From positions 1 through 20,994 of IMG/VR virus record IMGVR_UViG_3300013103_000074: 20,994 bases of DNA. One strand, 5' to 3'. The first letter of the stretch is position 1. Each line of letters starts with the position of its first letter. Source of the DNA: a virus. Both the position numbers and the translations under genes were made by a program. Positions 15,401 through 20,994 of this stretch are shown here, piece after piece. The notes below the pieces were generated by a model. It worked only from the letters and a program-made list of their open reading frames with translations, did no database searches and had not been told where the DNA came from.

Positions 15401-15933
15401 AGATCAGCGGTGGCACCAACAGCAGCAATTGATTCCTCAGCGGTCAAACCTGCTTGACCTAATAGAACCATACCTTCAGCTATTTCAGATGCCGAGAACT
15501 TAGTTCTTCTGGCAACATCTGTAATAACCTCTCCCATTGCTTGTATTTCTGCTTCAGTAGCATTGGTAATAGCTTTCAAGTTAAACAAAGCCTGGTCATA
15601 ATCAACTATAGCAGCTATGCCTTGTCGAAAAGCGTTTGTAACTGCAAATATAGCTGAGGCAGCTATACCATATGAAGCGGTAACTCGCATGGCACCATAA
15701 ATACGATTTAAGGCGCCCGACATACCACTTAATTGTTTATTCAAAGGGGTAAAAGACTTCGTAAACTTCTTGTTTACGTCTGCCATCCTATTAGCATTAG
15801 CAGAGAAGGTCTTTAGGCTTTTGTTAAGCCCTACAAGAGAGCGATTAAGAGTCTTATCCAAGTTGCGTATAACACTATTTACTTGCCCCTTAAATAAGAT
15901 TCCTAAAGTAAGGTCTTTATCACCTACGGCCAT
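12409..15933 (-). CDS. Tail tape measure protein (TP901-1 type)
   Basis: The 1174-residue product sets tail length and is ejected with DNA. Residues about 90-400 match the TP901-type core: DYDQALFNLKAITNATEAEI, then FSASEIAEGMVLLGQAGLTA, then FVGAAAAQTGLSLEETAASM and FGLRGAQAAAIL. Residues 431-515 contain hydrophobic segments that could cross the inner membrane (LTATILLTTTALRALAAAF, VFVSFVTVLSAVATGIGVVL). Residues about 525-1010 are charged and helical, probably coiled coil. The C-terminus is Gly-rich (HQGGIAGSG, APKYGGGGIAGKDEVP, IAHKGEGIF), as usual for these proteins. At about 0.15 nm per residue the length predicts a tail near 175 nm. It starts three bases after the stop of the gpT-like frame, behind GGAAGGTG. 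It lacks a Thr tail, as expected for an internal protein. Confidence 0.95.
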   Translation of the reverse strand: MAVGDKDLTLGILFKGQVNSVIRNLDKTLNRSLVGLNKSLKTFSANANRMADVNKKFTKSFTPLNKQLSGMSGALNRIYGAMRVTASYGIAASAIFAVTNAFRQGIAAIVDYDQALFNLKAITNATEAEIQAMGEVITDVARRTKFSASEIAEGMVLLGQAGLTAEESIAAVGATADLASGTLSDFRTVADLVTTTIRAFNIDASQTSRIADVMANAINRSKLNVDKLRVAFNFVGAAAAQTGLSLEETAASMMVLANAGIRASTIGTGLRQVLARLMAPSRKLRDEFKLHGIELDSVNPKYNTFAEVMENLLPAIYDTEKGVIDMSKAYTLFGLRGAQAAAILGKSFTLVGKGSWEEMHEAVYELGAASRMAQTQAEGLAFKLKNLADRAKNLAIALGEAGLITVMKGLVDILAKIITGFEILVKDPLGKAILQFGALTATILLTTTALRALAAAFTMLMINFVGMGVPKYIGLLSRTFYYLVAVVKKLWTVFVSFVTVLSAVATGIGVVLLAWYKWENRAKKSLATTRKMIVDVGRLSTEFDALIGGLDALHDKHKEGTKTNREYIHFLRRMLTTHEGLADRLDITKMSFEEVRAEVIAFDREMNKVPKWTAQMEELTDIMARVDEVRDGWLNKSWLPWLYQSEEDRIKEMKGLLSDYRTSLKLTQLEIAEFGMRHDMSAEAIKHLAFEVVQFKEITMEEKWAFAQVVVELVKVNREKARQKALDLEAIEVKQTKLEYDKLYYTLLARYETDAAKKAKAILNKELKDLDEQYDDKIKKLEKHEVLVAKLKRQKAELILAAERKYVQSISAIQFDDAMADLKREDIRAKARLSAMKATNVAWATENKHFRKLELEQDINIAEKKVSNLKARQEEMLTDEKVSTKEFLEIDTKLWEARYALSELYYDRGKLLKKQEIKDYNEQLKYQLDTTERYTEEWMALFEEAYKRGQISYAQYIDTKKLNDASWGEAFKIGLEKAAIDADNWKETMLRIGSELNDKLATGMTDALWDFIDGTKSAKEAFADFARDTVQWLAKIIIRQTILNALQGLMGGMGSGQSGMPAVMGGMWAGVDHQGGIAGSGASPVRVVNPAVFSNAPKYGGGGIAGKDEVPIIAHKGEGIFTPEQMAALGNQEINIVNITDTKLIDSYIATPRGKQSILNVIGSNPSTVKRMLR

Positions 15934-15936
15934 ATG

Positions 15937-16290
15937 TCACCTTCCAATCTCCTTTAAACCACCACCAACTTCTGATTTATGAAGGTCTTTCATCTTTTGA
16001 GTAAGTTCTTTTCGTTCCTCTTTTGACAGATGTTCATAATCACTTGGGTCACCAAACTTAGTTGGTGTGGGTGCTTCTTTTGTGGGAAGAACAGGGTCCG
16101 GTTTTGCTAACTTAGCACCATGTATGTTTGCTTGAAACCTTATTCGGAGTTCTTCCCTCTTTAGAGTGTACTCTAATAGGACAATTAACTGCCCTCTTGT
16201 AACTCCTCCTTCAATGAAGCTCTTTTGGTAGAAGTGTTCGAGTCTGTACCCTGGGTACTTTTCACAGACGATTGAGACGGCCTCCCCGAT
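15937..16290 (-). CDS. gpT-like extension of the tail assembly chaperone, reached by probable -1 frameshift
   Basis: This frame is -1 relative to the chaperone gene. It is open from 16341 to a TGA at 15937-15939 and has no useful start codon. From a shift at CTTAAAA it adds 117 residues beginning KIGEAVSIVCEKYPGYRLEH, with VTRGQLIVLLEYTLKREEL in the middle and a charged end (LSKEERKELTQKMKDL). The result is a 243-residue G-T fusion. In lambda and many siphophages the gene before the tape measure is expressed this way: a short G form and a minor GT form that binds the tape measure. The order here (tube, G/GT, tape measure) is the same. The frame is also clean through about 250 bases that would otherwise be non-coding. 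Coding status is strong; the exact slip site is less sure. Confidence 0.8.
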   Translation of the reverse strand: MGEAVSIVCEKYPGYRLEHFYQKSFIEGGVTRGQLIVLLEYTLKREELRIRFQANIHGAKLAKPDPVLPTKEAPTPTKFGDPSDYEHLSKEERKELTQKMKDLHKSEVGGGLKEIGR

Positions 16291-16667
16291 TTTAAGTCCT
16301 GAATCTTCTCGAAGAGGCCTTTCACTTTTATTGTTACAGTCTCAAAGTTTACCTCATAAATGATTTCTGCTATATCTAAAGCTTGGTCATTCGAAACTTC
16401 CGACAACTCTACATCTTCCGTTACCATCTCAAGGACATCCCCTAAGTTATTGATAATAACTTCCAATATAAAGTTGACGGTTGTTTCGTTGGAGACATCT
16501 CCTTTGCTACTTTCATAAAAGGAGATTAATCCATCTCCAATTATCTTCGACAGTTTAATTTCATCAGCTAATGATAGAGGATATACCTCTATTTCCCTCA
16601 GGGAACGTGTTCCTACTTCGAGCTTCCTAATTTGAGGGTTGAGTCGGCTTTCATCGATCTCCGGCAT
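16185..16667 (-). CDS. Tail assembly chaperone (gpG-like)
   Basis: The 160-residue product is acidic and helical, with YPLSLADEIKLSKIIGDGL and an ALDIAEIIYEVNFETVTIKV segment before residue 120. Position between the tail tube and the tape measure is diagnostic of lambda gpG-type chaperones, which coat the tape measure during tail assembly and are not in the mature virion. The last 34 or so residues are Ser/Thr/Lys-rich and overlap the start of the gpT-like frame. I chose the ATG at 16667 rather than the TTG at 16673 because GGAG is seven bases before the ATG. The protein has Ser and Thr near its end but not the pure Thr tail of the virion proteins. Confidence 0.85.
   Translation of the reverse strand: MPEIDESRLNPQIRKLEVGTRSLREIEVYPLSLADEIKLSKIIGDGLISFYESSKGDVSNETTVNFILEVIINNLGDVLEMVTEDVELSEVSNDQALDIAEIIYEVNFETVTIKVKGLFEKIQDLKSGRPSQSSVKSTQGTDSNTSTKRASLKEELQEGS
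16246..16296 (-). promoter_or_regulatory. Candidate -1 ribosomal frameshift region of the G/GT chaperone
   Basis: The mRNA reads C TTA AAA at 16296-16290 in the chaperone frame. A-site AAA re-pairs perfectly after a -1 slip, and P-site TTA would mismatch only at its first base, as tolerated in some viral sites. GGGGAGG at 16287-16281 is a weaker alternative. Downstream are the hairpin arms GTACCC (16258-16253) and GGGTAC (16251-16246), with outer arms GTCT (16269-16266) and AGAC. The spacing of about 20-30 bases is longer than usual. The exact site is not proven. Confidence 0.5.
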
Positions 16668-16678
16668 GATCAATCTCC

Positions 16679-17338
16679 TTATGACGTGGTTGTAGTAGTA
16701 GAGGTACTTGTGCTACCTGTACCATCATCCCATAGTACTCTTCCGAGCGGTTGGGCATCCCAAATAGTATGCCCATTTGTGGTTCCTCCTGCTTCATTAA
16801 TCCAGGAAGTTGCACCATCAGCCCTCTTTGACTCAAGGGTAATGGAAACAGCCGCGGGTTCCTCCGAAGCAAAGTCAAGCTCAAGACTTGCAACTACCTG
16901 GCACCTCGGAAACACAATAGTCATGGTATTTACACCATCTGGGTAAGTATAAATAGCTTCCATTCTGACAGACAACGGGGCAGCAATGGAACCCAACCCA
17001 ATATTACCTAAGTGCTCATCGGCATAACCACCTGCAGTAGGATCAAGTCCTCTTGCAAGGGCAAGGTTGTAAGGGGTTATTTCCTTGAATCCACACTCAA
17101 GGGAACATCCTTCTCTCAGTGGAAACACAGCATCCTCCAACATCGGGAAACCAGATTCCAGTTTGAAAACTTCTACGGTAGACATAAACTTGGTATCAGC
17201 CAAAGCACCAATTGATGCAGCCAAACCTAATATCGGTCGAATCTGACCAATATAAGTCTCACATGTACCAATTCGAATTTGAGCCAAACCAAGGGCTACA
17301 GTTGAACTATCTTTTGTAATAGGACCTGTTCTCGCCAT
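16679..17338 (-). CDS. Major tail tube protein with Thr/Ser tail
   Basis: The 219-residue product forms the tail tube. It begins MARTGPITKDSSTVALGLAQ and includes ASIGALADTKFMSTVEVFKLESGFP and REGCSLECGFKEITPYNLALARGLDP (residues about 41-100), the layout seen in tube proteins of long-tailed phages. A later beta-rich part (IVFPRCQVVASLELDFASEE) follows. The last 13 residues, TGSTSTSTTTTTS, form a Thr/Ser tail. It sits behind one of the strongest Shine-Dalgarno sites in the window and just before the chaperone pair, both expected for a tube gene. The C-terminus is expected on the outside of the tube by analogy with lambda gpV. Role confident, tail function unknown. Confidence 0.87.
   Translation of the reverse strand: MARTGPITKDSSTVALGLAQIRIGTCETYIGQIRPILGLAASIGALADTKFMSTVEVFKLESGFPMLEDAVFPLREGCSLECGFKEITPYNLALARGLDPTAGGYADEHLGNIGLGSIAAPLSVRMEAIYTYPDGVNTMTIVFPRCQVVASLELDFASEEPAAVSITLESKRADGATSWINEAGGTTNGHTIWDAQPLGRVLWDDGTGSTSTSTTTTTS
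16682..16720 (-). repeat. Thr/Ser tail tract of the tail tube gene
   Basis: Thirteen codons encode TGSTSTSTTTTTS. Unlike the fibre and distal-tail ends, the following gene has its own GGAG site overlapping the stop. Confidence 0.75.
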
Positions 17339-17340
17339 AG

Positions 17341-17354
17341 TATCACCTCCTTTA
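17341..17354 (-). promoter_or_regulatory. Extended Shine-Dalgarno of the tail tube gene
   Basis: The mRNA reads TAAAGGAGGTGATA, with AGGAGG eight bases before the ATG at 17338. AAAGGAGGTGAT matches the complement of the 16S rRNA 3' end over 12 consecutive bases. This fits the high copy number needed for a tube protein. Confidence 0.8.
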
Positions 17355-17642
17355 TTAAGTTACTGTTGACGCCGGGGTTTTCTGTCGATTGGATTTAGGA
17401 AAGTAATTGAACACTTGCCAGTGGCCACATTCTATCCTAAAACAGCGGATCTTCAAAGATCCATGAATATATATAAACACAGAATTCCAGTCCTGTGTTG
17501 TATTCGTATTTGGGTTTCTCTTTCTACCACGCCCATATTTGAACTTCCATAAACCATTCTGAAGTCTTTCAACCAGGGGCTGTCCGCACTTTTCACATTT
17601 GTACAGAACACCACGTGGTTCCTTTTTTGCATCATTCAACAT
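17355..17642 (-). CDS. Small zinc-ribbon protein (Com-like pattern)
   Basis: The 95-residue basic product has C16 and C19 in YKCEKCGQPL, then C67 and C72 in IRCFRIECGHW. This is a two-knuckle zinc ribbon resembling the small phage zinc proteins related to Mu Com, a translational activator that binds mRNA. The stretch between is basic (FKYGRGRKRN). It starts TAATG on the stop of the tail terminator and ends just before the tail tube Shine-Dalgarno. Its place inside the tail gene block is unusual for a regulator, so a structural or RNA-binding role is open. Zinc-site visible; function inferred. Confidence 0.65.
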   Translation of the reverse strand: MLNDAKKEPRGVLYKCEKCGQPLVERLQNGLWKFKYGRGRKRNPNTNTTQDWNSVFIYIHGSLKIRCFRIECGHWQVFNYFPKSNRQKTPASTVT

Positions 17643-18112
17643 TATATTATGCTCGCAAACCTTGATATGATAGTTAATATTTTGTATTTGGTTTCATCTT
17701 CAGCTAAAAACTGGGCACTTTCAATAATCTCCTGTACAACAATCCCACCTATCTTCTCCCAGGGAAGAGTTGAATGACTACGGTAAAAGGGAACTCTCAT
17801 AATACCATCTCCTGTATTATTTGATAAGTACCCCATCACAAGATCACCTAATTGAGCAATACGAAAACCCTCATTGTCCTGTCTCGTACAGCAGTATATC
17901 TCTACAAAACCCGTAGATAAGTGTCCCCTGCTTAACTCTCCAAAACGAACATTCACCCATCTTGTTGTCTCTTTATGCCCTGTTAAGTAAGGAGTAGCCA
18001 TTGTTCGATCAAAGGTAACTTGTACACCTGAAATGGTATATATGTTATCTACTAAGAACTTCTTCCAACTATCACGAAAGTTGGACTCCCGGGCTGTCGG
18101 GTCCAAGGTCAT
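17642..18112 (-). CDS. Tail terminator protein (gpU-like)
   Basis: The 156-residue product has TTRWVNVRFGELSRGHLSTG followed by VEIYCCTRQDNEGF at about 49-83, then RIAQLGDLVMGYL. This 'R-W-V-x-V-x-F-G ... V-x-I-x-C-x-T-R-x-D' layout is typical of siphophage tail terminators, which cap the tail tube and join it to the head. It starts behind GAGGAGGTC, a strong site, and overlaps the end of the small unknown gene by 41 bases. The overlap is probably real because the ribosome site is so strong. Position between gp10-like and tube genes agrees. Confidence 0.8.
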   Translation of the reverse strand: MTLDPTARESNFRDSWKKFLVDNIYTISGVQVTFDRTMATPYLTGHKETTRWVNVRFGELSRGHLSTGFVEIYCCTRQDNEGFRIAQLGDLVMGYLSNNTGDGIMRVPFYRSHSTLPWEKIGGIVVQEIIESAQFLAEDETKYKILTIISRFASII

Positions 18113-18314
18113 TTTTGACCTCCTCAGTTAATTTATCTAAAATCGGAAAGAACTCATCTTGGACAAACAATAAGGTCTTTTTGAATTCGGGTTCTTCTGC
18201 ACCATCAAATGTTACCTTTGCTCTTGATAAGAAATCAAGCAGCATGTTTATTTCCGTTAATGATACTTCAAAAGTGACATGGATATCTTTTGCCTGGACA
18301 TCTAAAATCTTCAT
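18072..18314 (-). CDS. Small acidic phage protein of unknown function
   Basis: The 80-residue product begins MKILDVQAKDIHVTFEVSLT and continues as an acidic, mainly helical protein with LLDFLSRAKVTFDGAEEPE. I do not recognise it. Two starts are close: an ATG at 18320 and one at 18314. I choose 18314 because it forms ATGA with the previous stop and has a better spacing from AGAGGT. It lies between the HK97 gp10-like gene and the tail terminator, where siphophages often carry a short gene of no known role. It overlaps the terminator gene by 41 bases. Confidence 0.6.
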   Translation of the reverse strand: MKILDVQAKDIHVTFEVSLTEINMLLDFLSRAKVTFDGAEEPEFKKTLLFVQDEFFPILDKLTEEVKNDLGPDSPGVQLS

Positions 18315-18859
18315 CGCCATTTACCTCTTATCCTTAATAGAGAGCGCATACCTTGTTTTGGAAGATATGCTTTCTTGTACTGCAAAGCAGTTGGTCTGAA
18401 CAATGGTCTGGCAGGTACTTTGCTATTACCATATTCATTGACACGGGCATATAAAGCTATTTGAGTAGGAGCACCCGAACCTGACCAATTTTTACCACCT
18501 GAGTCATAAATACCACCGGGAACTCCCGCCATCCAAGAAACCCCACCTTTTCTCCCACTGGGGTCCATGCTTGTAAGAGCGGCTGACTTTCTAAAGAATC
18601 TGATATTATTAGCAAGGTCTCCTCTTAATCTCCAATATATCAAAGGGTAGCCCATCTTAATTTTCCATTTACGATAGGCCTTACTATAAGATTGATATAG
18701 AAAAGACTGCTTGTTTATATTTCCAATAAGAAGGTTCCGTGCTTCAATGGCACAACTGCGGGGAAGGTTATTTTGCTGGCGGAATATCTCTTTTACGGTA
18801 CGAGATATTGCCATCCTAACCTTTCTGAGGTCACTACCATCAATTACAGCATAAATCAT
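18311..18859 (-). CDS. HK97 gp10-like head-tail joining / tail completion protein
   Basis: The 182-residue basic product ends with the family motif VNEYGNSKVPARPLFRPT at about 139-156, then a helix. HK97 gp10-like proteins share 'E-[FY]-G-x3-x-P-A-R-P-F' near the C-terminus. The protein has a Gly/Ser-rich stretch before it (YDSGGKNWSGSGAP). Place between head closure and tail terminator is as in HK97. It starts ATGA on the stop of the head closure gene with no Shine-Dalgarno, because the bases before it encode a Thr tail. Coupled translation is likely. Confidence 0.82.
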   Translation of the reverse strand: MIYAVIDGSDLRKVRMAISRTVKEIFRQQNNLPRSCAIEARNLLIGNINKQSFLYQSYSKAYRKWKIKMGYPLIYWRLRGDLANNIRFFRKSAALTSMDPSGRKGGVSWMAGVPGGIYDSGGKNWSGSGAPTQIALYARVNEYGNSKVPARPLFRPTALQYKKAYLPKQGMRSLLRIRGKWR

Positions 18860-19611
18860 ATCGTTGTAGTTGTAGTGGTAGTTGATGAACTTGTGGAGGT
18901 CGAGTTGGTTGAACTGGTTGAAGCCGTTGTACTACTGGTTGTCGTTGTACTGGTTGTTGTAGTAGTACTGGTTGTTGTAGTAGTAGAGAATGAAGCCCTG
19001 TTATCTTCTCCTAACTCAAGGACATCCATTCCATCATAACGTCTAGGTTTGACAGTTTCTACACGATAATAAACAGATTCAGAAAGGACGATTCTATCAA
19101 GGGGCTGTACTCCCCAAGAAGTGGGAACATACATCTCATGCATTTCCAAGCCCAATAAAGCTAATTCCTCATCTGTTTCAAGAGAGTGCCCATATAAAGG
19201 TGCTGTTATTAATGCTCTGGCACTTTCTTTGATATAACTCCACGTGGTAGCCCTATGATAATTTTGAGGATCATAATTAGGGTTCGTAGGCCGCCTAATA
19301 TCACAAACTACATTGGTTTTATAAAGAACAGCTTGGTATCTCCATATTTCATTCTCAAGCATATCCGGAGACTTATTCATCACAAAATGATAAGATCCGG
19401 GAACTACTAATAAAATGGTATCACCAACAACTGCTACAGAATCATAAGATAACCAACATTCAGTAAAAAACTCACGGATAAAAGGCTTTGTAACCTGAGC
19501 GTTACTGGCATACAAGGTGTTCTCTCCAGTAACGTTTCCTGCATCTCGTATTATCGTATAGGCCTGCCCTACTTCGGCAAGAACTTCTTTTATATCAAGA
19601 CCTATTGACAT
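18856..19611 (-). CDS. Head closure / neck protein with long Thr/Ser tail
   Basis: The 251-residue product has a body of about 208 residues ending with PLDRIVLSESVYYRVETVKP and YDGMDVLELGE. The pattern 'D-R-I ... Y-Y-R-V' with a basic turn is typical of head closure proteins. The last 43 residues are almost all Thr and Ser with no matching domain, starting SFSTTTTTSTTTTT. It lies between connector and gp10-like genes, the neck position of siphophages. The tail is the longest terminal tail of the window and may cover the neck surface. Structural call fair; closure identity inferred from position and motif. Confidence 0.72.
   Translation of the reverse strand: MSIGLDIKEVLAEVGQAYTIIRDAGNVTGENTLYASNAQVTKPFIREFFTECWLSYDSVAVVGDTILLVVPGSYHFVMNKSPDMLENEIWRYQAVLYKTNVVCDIRRPTNPNYDPQNYHRATTWSYIKESARALITAPLYGHSLETDEELALLGLEMHEMYVPTSWGVQPLDRIVLSESVYYRVETVKPRRYDGMDVLELGEDNRASFSTTTTTSTTTTTSTTTTSSTTASTSSTNSTSTSSSTTTTTTTI
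18859..18987 (-). repeat. Thr/Ser tail tract of the head closure gene
   Basis: The + strand carries ACTGGTTGTTGTAGTAGT twice in tandem at 18949-18966 and 18967-18984. The 15-base core ACTGGTTGTTGTAGT is also at 5050-5064 and 4538-4552 in the two fibre genes. A looser unit precedes the tandem pair. Confidence 0.85.
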
Positions 19612-20066
19612 TATGTATTCTCATTTGGTCCGAAATCAACCTTGTTTGCCTCCAGGTAAGTCTCATCCCTACCCGTTAATGAACCATACGAAAAGCCCGC
19701 ATCGACTTTGGTTCCGAATAAATGGAAAGAATCTACACCAGCAAACATATCAGGTCTTGCATCTTGAATATCTACAAAAGCCTGATCCATTTGCTCTAAA
19801 ACTGAACCATAGTGCTTAAATTTGTGCTCCAAGTGTATTTGCTCAACTTGGAACTTGGCAGCACTTTCTGTCCAAAGATAATATATCAACCAGCGTTTAG
19901 ATCGATTCAAATACCATTGAATCTGAAAAGAATCGGTAACAGGTAAAGCCCATCCCGTATCTCTTGAAGCGGCAGCTTGGGCATTCTTGTAATCAGCACT
20001 CACAAGATAAGATGTCAGTCCTTTTACTTCCTGCTTCAAGAGAGCCGTACAAGCTGATGTATTCAT
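19611..20066 (-). CDS. Head-tail connector-like protein
   Basis: The 151-residue product is helical, with a central region YLNRSKRWLIYYLWTESAAK and KFKHYGSVLEQMDQAFVD (about 52-100). Its size, helical content and place after the capsid gene fit the connector proteins that line the portal opening (HK97 gp6 or SPP1 gp15 type). The C-terminal part (SLTGRDETYLEANKVDFG) is less regular. It starts ATGA on the stop of the previous small gene. No Thr tail. Family is not confirmed by a signature motif. Confidence 0.65.
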   Translation of the reverse strand: MNTSACTALLKQEVKGLTSYLVSADYKNAQAAASRDTGWALPVTDSFQIQWYLNRSKRWLIYYLWTESAAKFQVEQIHLEHKFKHYGSVLEQMDQAFVDIQDARPDMFAGVDSFHLFGTKVDAGFSYGSLTGRDETYLEANKVDFGPNENT

Positions 20067-20353
20067 AACTTCCGCCTCCTCAAAACTACTGGCTGTGATT
20101 TAATTTCAACATTGCTATTGGTAATGATGTTGCTAACTTTAGTGGGGTTCGAATTATCAACAACTATTTTGGGAATATCCCCTATCGAAATACCTTCACT
20201 TCTTTCTATGACTTCGACGGTACCTCTATTGAGGCGAACTTCTTCAAGAATATCGGAAGGGAAGGGACCATCCTTACGATCAAGAATAGTCCCCTCCTCC
20301 CATATATTCTTACCTGCTTTCAAAGTCTTCTTTATTTCTATTTTCTCAATCAT
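20063..20353 (-). CDS. Small head-region protein, unknown
   Basis: The 96-residue product begins MIEKIEIKKTLKAGKNIWEE and has a GTILDRKDGPFPSDILEEVR stretch at about 21-40, then a C-terminal Lys/Arg-rich end. Short proteins of this type often follow the capsid gene in siphophages. I do not assign a function. It starts 33 bases after the capsid stop behind GGGAG. The small gap between them holds no recognisable terminator. Confidence 0.6.
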   Translation of the reverse strand: MIEKIEIKKTLKAGKNIWEEGTILDRKDGPFPSDILEEVRLNRGTVEVIERSEGISIGDIPKIVVDNSNPTKVSNIITNSNVEIKSQPVVLRRRKL

Positions 20354-20386
20354 GGATTTTCACTCCCATTATTGACACAACCGCTA

Positions 20387-20994
20387 TTAAGCAGTAGTTG
20401 TGGTAGTAGTCGAAGACGAAGTTGTGGTTGTGGACGTTGCGGATGCTGCTGCTGTAGTAGCAACCTCGATAGAATAAATAGCATCACGATGATACAGAAT
20501 GGGCAGGCCCTTATCCCGTACTCGGATAAAGATACCTTCCGGGTCCCATTCTTCATGCTTGTCTGTTTGCAGACCATACTGACGGCCTAAACCAAACGGA
20601 GCTTGTTTGTACTCTGCGATTGCTTCACCGTCTATAGAAGTAGACATGAAAACAATCTTGTTATCCGGCACAAAGTATTTCCGCATGGCAACAGAATCGA
20701 GACCAGCTTTGTATGAATTGTCCGTCGGGTATTCAATCTGTAACTGGTTGGTAAATGTATCAACCGAGAGAATAACACGATCCTCATAGGCACCTGTGGT
20801 ATTGTTATGAATGCGAACAGTCTCAAAAGCTGTGAAATCAGAAGCATCCTGAACAGAAACCCAGGTACTCGAACCACCGGAAAGAGTACTGGTTATCCAG
20901 CTTTTAATTTCATACATCTCATCATAAACAGCTATATTGGGAATGTCGAGCAAACGAGCAATAACATTGGCATTGGCTTCAACGAAATCATTTC
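20387..20994 (-). CDS. Major capsid protein, C-terminal part (phage capsid E-type), with Thr/Ser tail; 5' end outside window
   Basis: The frame is open to the window edge, so the TTG at 20953 is not the start: upstream codons read NDFVEANANVIARLLDIPN in frame. The visible 201 residues match the C-terminal part of lambda gpE-type capsid proteins: N-x-I-A-R-L-L-D-I-P, VYDEMYEIKSWI, then YFVPDNKIVFMSTS, then WDPEGIFIRVRDKGLPILYH with a D-A-I-Y-S-I-E-V ending. Lambda-type capsids share 'V-P ... D-P ... L-P-x-L'. The last 24 residues are a Thr/Ser/Ala tail. Capsids are present in hundreds of copies, so the tail would dominate the head surface if exposed. Fold family fairly confident. Confidence 0.82.
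   Translation of the reverse strand, partial: NDFVEANANVIARLLDIPNIAVYDEMYEIKSWITSTLSGGSSTWVSVQDASDFTAFETVRIHNNTTGAYEDRVILSVDTFTNQLQIEYPTDNSYKAGLDSVAMRKYFVPDNKIVFMSTSIDGEAIAEYKQAPFGLGRQYGLQTDKHEEWDPEGIFIRVRDKGLPILYHRDAIYSIEVATTAAASATSTTTTSSSTTTTTTA
20390..20461 (-). repeat. Thr/Ser tail tract of the major capsid gene
   Basis: About 24 codons at the 3' end encode mostly Thr, Ser and Ala. The sequence is more mixed in codons than the other tails and lacks the ACTGGTTGTTGTAGT word, so it may have evolved apart or drifted. Confidence 0.75.

Noticed and set aside
18773-19039. 88-codon + strand frame with a poly-Val stretch
   Set aside because: It is the complement of the head closure Thr/Ser tail, so it is a shadow of low complexity.
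20387-20953. Capsid-like gene starting at the TTG at 20953
   Set aside because: The frame continues in phase to the window edge with capsid-like residues, so the gene is only cut by the window.

Overview
This window is the late structural and lysis part of a tailed bacteriophage or prophage. Every supportable gene lies on the minus strand, so the transcriptional order runs from base 20994 down to base 1. Genes are packed with ATGA or TAATG stop/start overlaps or gaps of a few bases, as expected of one long late operon. The tail genes point to a siphovirus: a tail terminator, one tail tube gene, two tail assembly chaperone frames, a 1174-residue tape measure protein, then a gpL/gpK/gpJ-like tip set. 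No sheath or contractile baseplate gene is seen. The DNA is AT-rich by eye. Ribosome binding sites are strong and canonical. No replication, integrase, tRNA or host marker gene is present, so the host cannot be named. A GTA-type three-helix holin and an M15-type peptidase suggest a bacterial host, probably Gram-negative.

Layout in transcriptional order. Bases 20994-17355 hold the 3' end of the major capsid gene, then head-tail connector, head closure, HK97 gp10-like, small unknown, tail terminator and zinc-ribbon genes. Bases 17338-12409 hold the tail tube (behind a near-perfect Shine-Dalgarno), the gpG-like chaperone with a hidden gpT-like extension reached by a probable -1 frameshift, and the tape measure. 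Bases 12409-5527 hold two distal-tail-like proteins, a four-cysteine hub protein of the BR0599/gpL type, an NlpC/P60 peptidase, and a tail-tip 'megatron' split between two genes. Bases 5523-3737 hold two paralogous fibre or decoration proteins. Bases 3737-1801 hold an M15-like endolysin and a membrane lysis set. Bases 1801-137 hold three proteins with exported beta-sandwich domains. A further partial gene runs off at base 1.

Two features stand out. (1) Five virion proteins end in Thr/Ser-rich low-complexity tails, and a sixth carries a 117-residue Thr/Ser linker: major capsid, head closure, tail tube, a distal-tail protein and the two fibre paralogues. Some tails share identical 15-17-base DNA words although they lie about 14 kb apart. 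Proteins expected to be internal or non-virion lack the tails. This looks like a common surface tag on the particle, perhaps glycosylated, and possibly a recombination seam for swapping C-terminal domains. In the fibre paralogues the same tract is the end of one protein and a linker to an added domain in the other. (2) The tail-tip protein appears to have been split by insertion of a complete PKD plus BspA-like (DUF285) repeat cassette, giving two coupled genes that together restore a normal-length hub and add a probable receptor-binding arm.
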